From Pseudoscleropodium purum (lineage: Eukaryota > Streptophyta > Bryopsida > Hypnales > Brachytheciaceae), in contig OZ017801.1 of the NCBI GenBank assembly GCA_963969395.1, forward strand, positions 21,767,611 to 21,831,610: a stretch of DNA of 64,000 nt, given 5' to 3'. A program made the position numbers and the translations under genes. This document shows, one piece after another, positions 58,301 through 64,000 of the stretch (its first letter is position 1; each line of letters opens with the position of its first letter). Below the pieces are notes generated by a model. It did not search any database. It was not told the origin of the DNA and saw only the letters and a program-made list of their open reading frames with translations.

Positions 58301-61046
58301 GGTAACCATTGTCCCTACAATAGGTCAAAGAAAGTGGTGAGCTAGTTTATTACTTCTAAGACATAAAGTGACCAACGTTCCCAAGGAAGAATTTGTATCG
58401 AGCCTTGTACTATGAGTACATAGCTTCCTTCCATAGGTTGGTGTGTGATGTTGATGACTTCATCTAGATTTGCAAACTGTCCTTCAACCATGACACTAAT
58501 GCCAGGTTGAAGCATTTTTACGATCTCTAGATAAATCACCAATGCTCTAGTTCATGGTGGCTAGGGCCCTAGAAATTCTTGAATAGGTGAAATTCGCTCC
58601 AACGGTATTTTACGTCCTGGCTACTCCTCCTTGTATGGTCTTTGGCGTATGTTCGGTAATTGAAAAACTTGCTTTGTTTCATCAGGTTGCTGTAACATTT
58701 CTTGTGCATTAGGGTCTTCTATGGGTTGTTGATTCTCCTCTAGGGACTGGATAGTTGGTATTGCAACGTTGCTAGCATGTAAGCGGCAAGCGGCAAGCAG
58801 TGAGTAGGGAGCATGGATTAGTGAGCGGGGAGTAGGAATCTAGGGTGAAAAATGAAAATATCAAATTAAAGTGGGAAAAAAATGGATGAAATTTCATCTA
58901 GAATTGGACTAAAAAGTTAGAAATTTTTATTAACGTTTCAAAAAAAGAACTGAAAATTGGAATTACAATGAACAAAAAATGGTAAAGATAGGGTTCACAG
59001 ACTTAGAGGAATGTAGAAAAAAATTATTGTGAAAATAGATGGAAAAATGATGAAAATATATTAAAAAATAGATGAATGTAGAAATCATATTGGATGAAAT
59101 AACATAGACAAATGGATGAATGTAGATGTAAAATTGAGTGACTCTAGATGAAAGATAGGATGAAAGTAGATTAAAATACATGAAAAATTGGATGATTGTA
59201 CTTGAAGGCTACATGAAAAGATTTGCAAGAAGTTGAGGAAATTGTTTCCAACATGGGTATAGGTATTGGCAATAGAATTTCAAGAATGGATTTAAAGTGA
59301 AGGGTCATGCAATTGATGCATCGAGATTATGGAGTATGTGTACATGGACCTATGCCCAACAAAAATAGAGTGTCCTATAATTGTGTTAGATGGACCCAGA
59401 CACCTCCAAAAAAGAGTGTCCTATGACTATGGTAGATGAGGAGGCTACATTCATCAGTAATTTTGAACGTGCGATTTGAACTGAACCTATTACCTTGGAG
59501 TTTAGGGTTTAGAGGGCGGTTTGGGGTCATTTTGCTTGTACAGTGATGTACATAGGGAATTTGATAAGTTTTAGGGTTATTTTAAATGTAATCACCAAAA
59601 AATATATTCAAGGCTTATGCAAAGCAACTACAAAGAAAAGCATCTACTATTTTAGAGTTCAAGAGAAGCACAGTTTTGCATGGAGTTACAATGAGAAAAA
59701 TGCAATGAAATTAGTGGCCCTTGTAGTCTCACTACATTTTCATTGATGTAAATAGTAAACACAAAAAGTGACCCTTGTTTCTTGAAAAAAACATACTACT
59801 TCATTTTAAATGATGTAGTATGCCTCTAAGTAGAACAAGCTTCACTTCATTAAAACTAAAAGTTGAAGCATGAATGAAGTTGTCTGTCATGCATTCTAAG
59901 TTGCAAATGACAATGAAGAGAAAATAAAGGTGCTTGCAATTCGCCCAAGTTCTATGCTTACCCAAACATGAGAGCTTCATCTCCTTAAAATTAGGGTAGT
60001 TGCAGTCCAGAAAAGATGAAACAATTAACAAATATAGTTCCGCATTGGGCTCTACACTAGACTTCAATGACACTATGCATCCAAATCCGGGATGAGGAAC
60101 CTGATCACTTTTTGAATTTGTGCAATAAGTGTTAGAGCTAAAGCACAATTATTTTGGTGCTTAGTCATTGGTACCTTCTACTACAAGAGGAAGTAGTGAA
60201 TTAAGTGAGATTTTGAGTCTAGAAATGCATGCTGGAAGTCCACATCCTATCAATATATTTTCTTAAAATTCTTGTGTCTAGGACATACCTTAAAGTACTA
60301 TACTGAATCCCTTGCAACTGTCCTTTGAAGCCATTCTTGTGCAACCCAAAAATTCATTTTTAGGAAGAAGAGTGATTTGCTTTTTACATCTTCCATGTGA
60401 CTCATGCGACTAGCAATAGTCAAAATATGACCGAATGTGGAGGTTCAACATCATTATTACAGCTGTTTGTACAAGATTGGTTTATGTGCGGTCATTTTTT
60501 CTTGCCAGATGTGAACTTGTGAGTCATCAAAACCAAATTAAATTTTATTGGAAACATTTGTTTCCGCTTATAGATTTTGTGTTGATGCCTTTTTTTTAAT
60601 TTTCAGGTTTTTGTTTGTTTGTTCCCTGCATTGTAATTTACCAATAACATGCGCAATCACAATGCATAGCAAAAAATCTTTATTTCATACAAAACTTTAG
60701 AAATACATATAAAAAATCCACAATATCGTTAAAACTTGTGCTTTCCTTTCCTTCCGTCATTGCTACTATACAATTAGGATGTCTAATACTTCATGCCTTG
60801 CCTTGTTGTTGGCATTGGAGAGAAAGAACTCTCATTTCCTTAAAAACAAACTAAGTTGTCTATATTGTAAAAACAACTATATTGTGTGAGCTCTAATTCA
60901 TACCTTCTTCACGCTCTATTTGTGGAAATTCAAAACCAGTGACAAGACTTGTACCGCAACTAGAAAAGAACACTATAACTATTGACACTAGCATACTTTG
61001 TACATATTCTACACATACTTTGTCCCTAGATTGACACTTACTAATG
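58301..61046. other. Non-coding stretch
   Basis: A short GCGGCAAGC/TGAGTAGGGAGC repeat lies near 58780-58840, with 'gatgaatgtaga'-type simple repeats at 58860-59210. ORFs up to 115 codons (59801-60148, minus) have no recognisable domain. No gene is supported. Confidence 0.4.
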
Positions 61047-61048
61047 TA

Positions 61049-62624
61049 CAATGGGGTACCAATCAAAATGTCGTTTTCGAATTCGCATTGAGAAAAATTT
61101 CAGTACTGCCAACTTTGAAAGCCTCCCAAGAGCTCGAAAATTGGTATTTTACCACAAAATTTTTACTAAAAAATTATCTTTAACTTAATTATATTTATGA
61201 CAAATTTCAAGGTCAAAAGATTCACCGAAAAAAAGTTATTCAAAATCTACCAACATTGGTAGCTGTGGAAATTTTTTCACTACTGCCAACTTTGACAGCC
61301 TCCCAAAGATTGGATTATTTTTTTTTTGCCATGAAATTCTTGGAACAAAACCCTATTTATGTTAATAAAATATGATAAAAATTTCAAGACCAAAAAATTA
61401 ATACAAAAAAAGATATTAACAATCTACCAACATGTGTCGTTTTGAGAAACAATTGTGAAAACCGTTTCACTACTTCAATTTTGACACCCTCCCAAGGACT
61501 GAAAAATTGCTTATTTACCATGAAATTTTTGGCACAACATGATCTTTATAATAAAAAAATTCATGCCAAATTTCAAGGTCAAAAAATTTATACAAAAAAA
61601 AATTTACAATCTACCAACATGTATGTCCTCCATTTGCCTCAATCACCGCTTTTAACCTAGAGGGCATAGAATGACATAGTTGAAGGAGCTTTGTACCATT
61701 AATTAACCTCCACTCTCTTTCAATAACTACCTTCAAGTCATCTAAATTTTTTGGACATATTGGGCCATGTTGCACAACATCTTTCAAAATCTTCCAAAGG
61801 TTCTCAATTGGATTGAGATTGGGAGAATTTGCAAGCCAATCGAGCTTCTCCAAAAGGTGTGTTTGTCTCCATTCTTCACATACTTTGAGATGTGACAAGT
61901 GCACACAACTAAATTTGTCTATCTTTGATTTTTTTGAGAAGCATTTATAATTAGAGATTGCATCATCTGGAGAATTTCAATCTAGAAGCATGATTGTCTA
62001 ATATACTTCAACAATTTCAATGTCTTTAATGAAAGGTATCTCACAACTACACACATTGGTAGATTGTAAATATTTTTTTTTGTATAAATTTTTTGACCTT
62101 GAAATTTGGCATGAATGTTGTTATTATAAAGATCATGTTGTGCCAAAAATTTCATGGTAAATAAGCAATTTTTCAGTCCTTAGGAGGGTGTCAAAATTGA
62201 AGTAGTGAAACGGTTTTCACAATTGTTTCTCAAAACGACACATGTTGGTAGATTGTTAATATCTTTTTTTGTATTAATATTTTGGTCTTGAAAGTTTTAT
62301 CATATTTTATTAACATAAATAGGGTTTTTTTCCAAGAATTTTATGGCAAAAAAAATAATCCAATCTTTGGGAGGCTGTCAAAGTTGGCAGCAATGAAAAA
62401 ATTTCCACAGCTACCAATGTTGGTAGATTTTGAATAACTTTTTTTTGGTGAATCTTTTGACCTTGAAATTTGTCATAAATATAATTAAGTTAAAGATAAT
62501 TTTTTAGTAAAAATTTTGTGGTAAAATACCAATTTTTGAGCTCTTGGGAGGCTTTCAAAGTTGGCAATACTAAAATTTTTTTCACTGCGAATTCGAAAAC
62601 GACATTTTGATTGGTACCCCACTA
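61049..62624 (-). mobile_element. Tc1-like element with 574-bp terminal inverted repeats
   Basis: The ends CAATGGGGTACCAATC (61049) and, reversed, TAGTGGGGTACCAATC (62624) are flanked by TA on both sides (61047-61048 and 62625-62626), the Tc1/mariner target duplication. Left arm 61049-61622 and right arm 62051-62624 pair over their whole 574 bp. Each arm is built of three related ~180-bp units carrying 'cttttgacagcctccca'-like and 'atttcaaggtcaaaa' words. The ~430-bp centre holds the C-terminal part of a transposase (61611-61904, minus). This is an internally deleted copy. Confidence 0.88.
61611..61904 (-). pseudogene. Tc1-like transposase, C-terminal fragment
   Basis: 98 codons contain LDWLANSPNLNPIENLWKIL, the block around the last catalytic Glu of DD(E/D) transposases of Tc1 type. 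The typical end follows (SMPSRLKAVIEANGG), with the stop lying inside the left inverted repeat. Just upstream the frame reads DKFSCVHLSH, a plausible decayed form of the second catalytic Asp region. The helix-turn-helix DNA-binding part and first Asp are missing, so it cannot work as a transposase. The SPNLNPIENLW form is of the animal/fungal Tc1 kind. Plant mariner-like transposases usually show a DD39D signature instead. Confidence 0.85.
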
Positions 62625-62626
62625 TA

Positions 62627-64000
62627 CAATATTGGCCTACAAATATTGACTTGGACTAGCTTGTGAATGCAAGTTGCTATATTCATGCAAACAAGTGCAT
62701 AGCTATTCTTTCAACATTGTAGAAGGCTTTCGGGCTAAAGTGTAATTTCACCTTCTCTATCTTTGATGGTCTTCTCTTGGACTTGATCTTTCCAACCCGC
62801 CGAAAAAGGACATATCTTGCAATCTTCACTATTTGTGCATGAAATGATATTCACATTGCACCACCCTTTGGGAATAACTTTACGAGAAAATTTTGAACCT
62901 GATAACCCCATCAAAATGGCTTTTCCAATCTCTTTTGTTCTACCTTGTTTAATTGCAAGCATAGCTACAACATCATTGCACTCCATCTACATTTGCCAAG
63001 TTGCACACTAATTTCCTTATCATGAGTAAATCAATAGCTAGTTTTTAATGTCTTATATTATTTACATTGATTCAATACCACATCATAACTACTTCAACCA
63101 CATTGGACACTTCCATAACCTCCTTATGTAGTTCACTTCTTTGAATTCTTGTAGTAGGACGTGAAGTGTCCTCATAAAAAAAATGAAAGACATTGTCGAA
63201 ATGAAAAAAAATTGCATTGAATACTTTTTTCAAACATGGCAAATAAAATTCCAATGAGTGTATTTTGAAACTATTCACTGAATAAAAACCCTTAGTGTTC
63301 GCAATTAAAACTTCCCACTTGCCATTCATGTGACCAATTTTGAAAACAAATAAAATTAAATATTTGTACATGCATTATTGGCATTCTCACCTGTGTTTCG
63401 TTTCTTTTTCCTCCTATTCCATGGATATTTTTCTTCATTCCTTCTACTATCATTGGCATTGACCTGTATGTTCCACTTCACAGTAATGACTTAGCTTGCA
63501 ATAATTTCTCATTCATTTGAGTCATGGTTCCAAAGCAAATTCAAGGTTGCAATTCGTGATTCACACTCCTTGACACGACATTCTCTTTAAACCTAGCCAA
63601 AACAATGTACACTCACATTGGCACATTTGAATCCATGAAATTCAAATTTTTTTAAAAAGTTATATAGACTCAATGTTTGCAACAACCTACTACAACGAAT
63701 AAGAGCATGAAACATACCTGTATCAAAGCCTACCCTTTTGCCATATTTGCCACTGTAGGTCCAACCAAACTCATTCACTTTTTCTCATTCACTTTTTCTC
63801 CCTCACTAAGATGTGACTGCATAGTAACAAAAAAATTTGTCAGTTGGTCACCATGTCTCTGGAGTCTTATTATTCTAAACAAGCACAACACATTAAACTC
63901 AATATGTCCGCTATTGTGACCTTCTCTGGTAAAAAAATTAGTAGAGCATCGACTTCCTTGTTGAATCGATCCGTAACATAATGTCAAGTGAGGAACAACC
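62627..64000. other. Non-coding stretch to the window end
   Basis: Short ORFs on both strands (62735-62986, 62817-63011, 63072-63371, 63593-63778, 63677-63919, 63775-63987) are unrecognised and overlap each other. The minus-strand 62735-62986 frame has a small Cys cluster (CTNSEDCKICPF), but no family is evident. No gene is supported. Confidence 0.4.

Noticed and set aside
1..64000. CRISPR arrays, bacterial operons, rRNA genes
   Set aside because: No regularly spaced identical repeats with unique spacers, no ribosome-binding-site-led gene clusters and no conserved rRNA stretches. The sequence is plant nuclear in character.

Overview
The window is plant nuclear DNA: AT-rich, gene-poor and full of old, nested transposable elements. 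A SABATH-type carboxyl methyltransferase (a land-plant family), a BED/DUF659-type hAT transposase and the very low gene density fit a large, slowly purged genome such as a gymnosperm or another large land-plant genome. I cannot name the species from sequence alone.

Left part (1-26.1 kb). Two copies of a SABATH methyltransferase locus lie on the minus strand about 22 kb apart. The copy at 23088-25223 reads as an intact three-exon gene of 403 codons with canonical splice sites. The copy at 1623-3576 is a pseudogene with stops, a frameshift, a lost splice donor and no first codons. Between them are TTAA-bordered repeats (1-1256), a probable 2.1-kb solo LTR (7091-9204, 5-bp target duplication) with an antisense TATA box and 181-codon ORF, a 59-bp minisatellite (about 12.3-12.7 kb), a broken kinase-like gene (14064-15557) with a GC-rich tandem array upstream, a 299-bp hAT-type MITE with a perfect 8-bp target duplication (16975-17273), and further MITEs.

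Middle (26.1-36.3 kb). No recognisable gene. It holds a dispersed repeat interrupted by a Mutator-like insertion (29423-30849), which itself contains a 298-bp foldback, a diverged 0.5-kb duplication, and a full-length TTAA-bordered element (32928-33869).

Right-centre (36313-52836). This is the main discovery. The interval is bounded by a 13-bp inverted repeat (CATGGTTGTCATA) and by the identical 8-bp flank CATAGTAC on both sides, so it behaves as one 16.5-kb hAT-superfamily transposon. Its ends are the same sequences that make up the two halves of the small MITE at 16975. It carries a decayed hAT transposase, a decayed coiled-coil/RING-like gene and a kinase-like gene. GC-rich GGCGCGGAC-type arrays lie near its left end and next to TATA boxes upstream of each gene. 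The RING-like and kinase-like genes diverge from one array. The other kinase-like pseudogene (14-15.5 kb) has the same layout, suggesting recurrent cargo.

Right end (52.8-64 kb). The older host repeat resumes, followed by tandem repeats, a possible tRNA-derived SINE head (57.9 kb) and a Tc1-like element (61049-62624) with 574-bp inverted repeats and only the C-terminal part of its transposase. Only the SABATH gene at 23-25 kb looks functional. Nearly everything else is mobile-element sequence or gene remnants.
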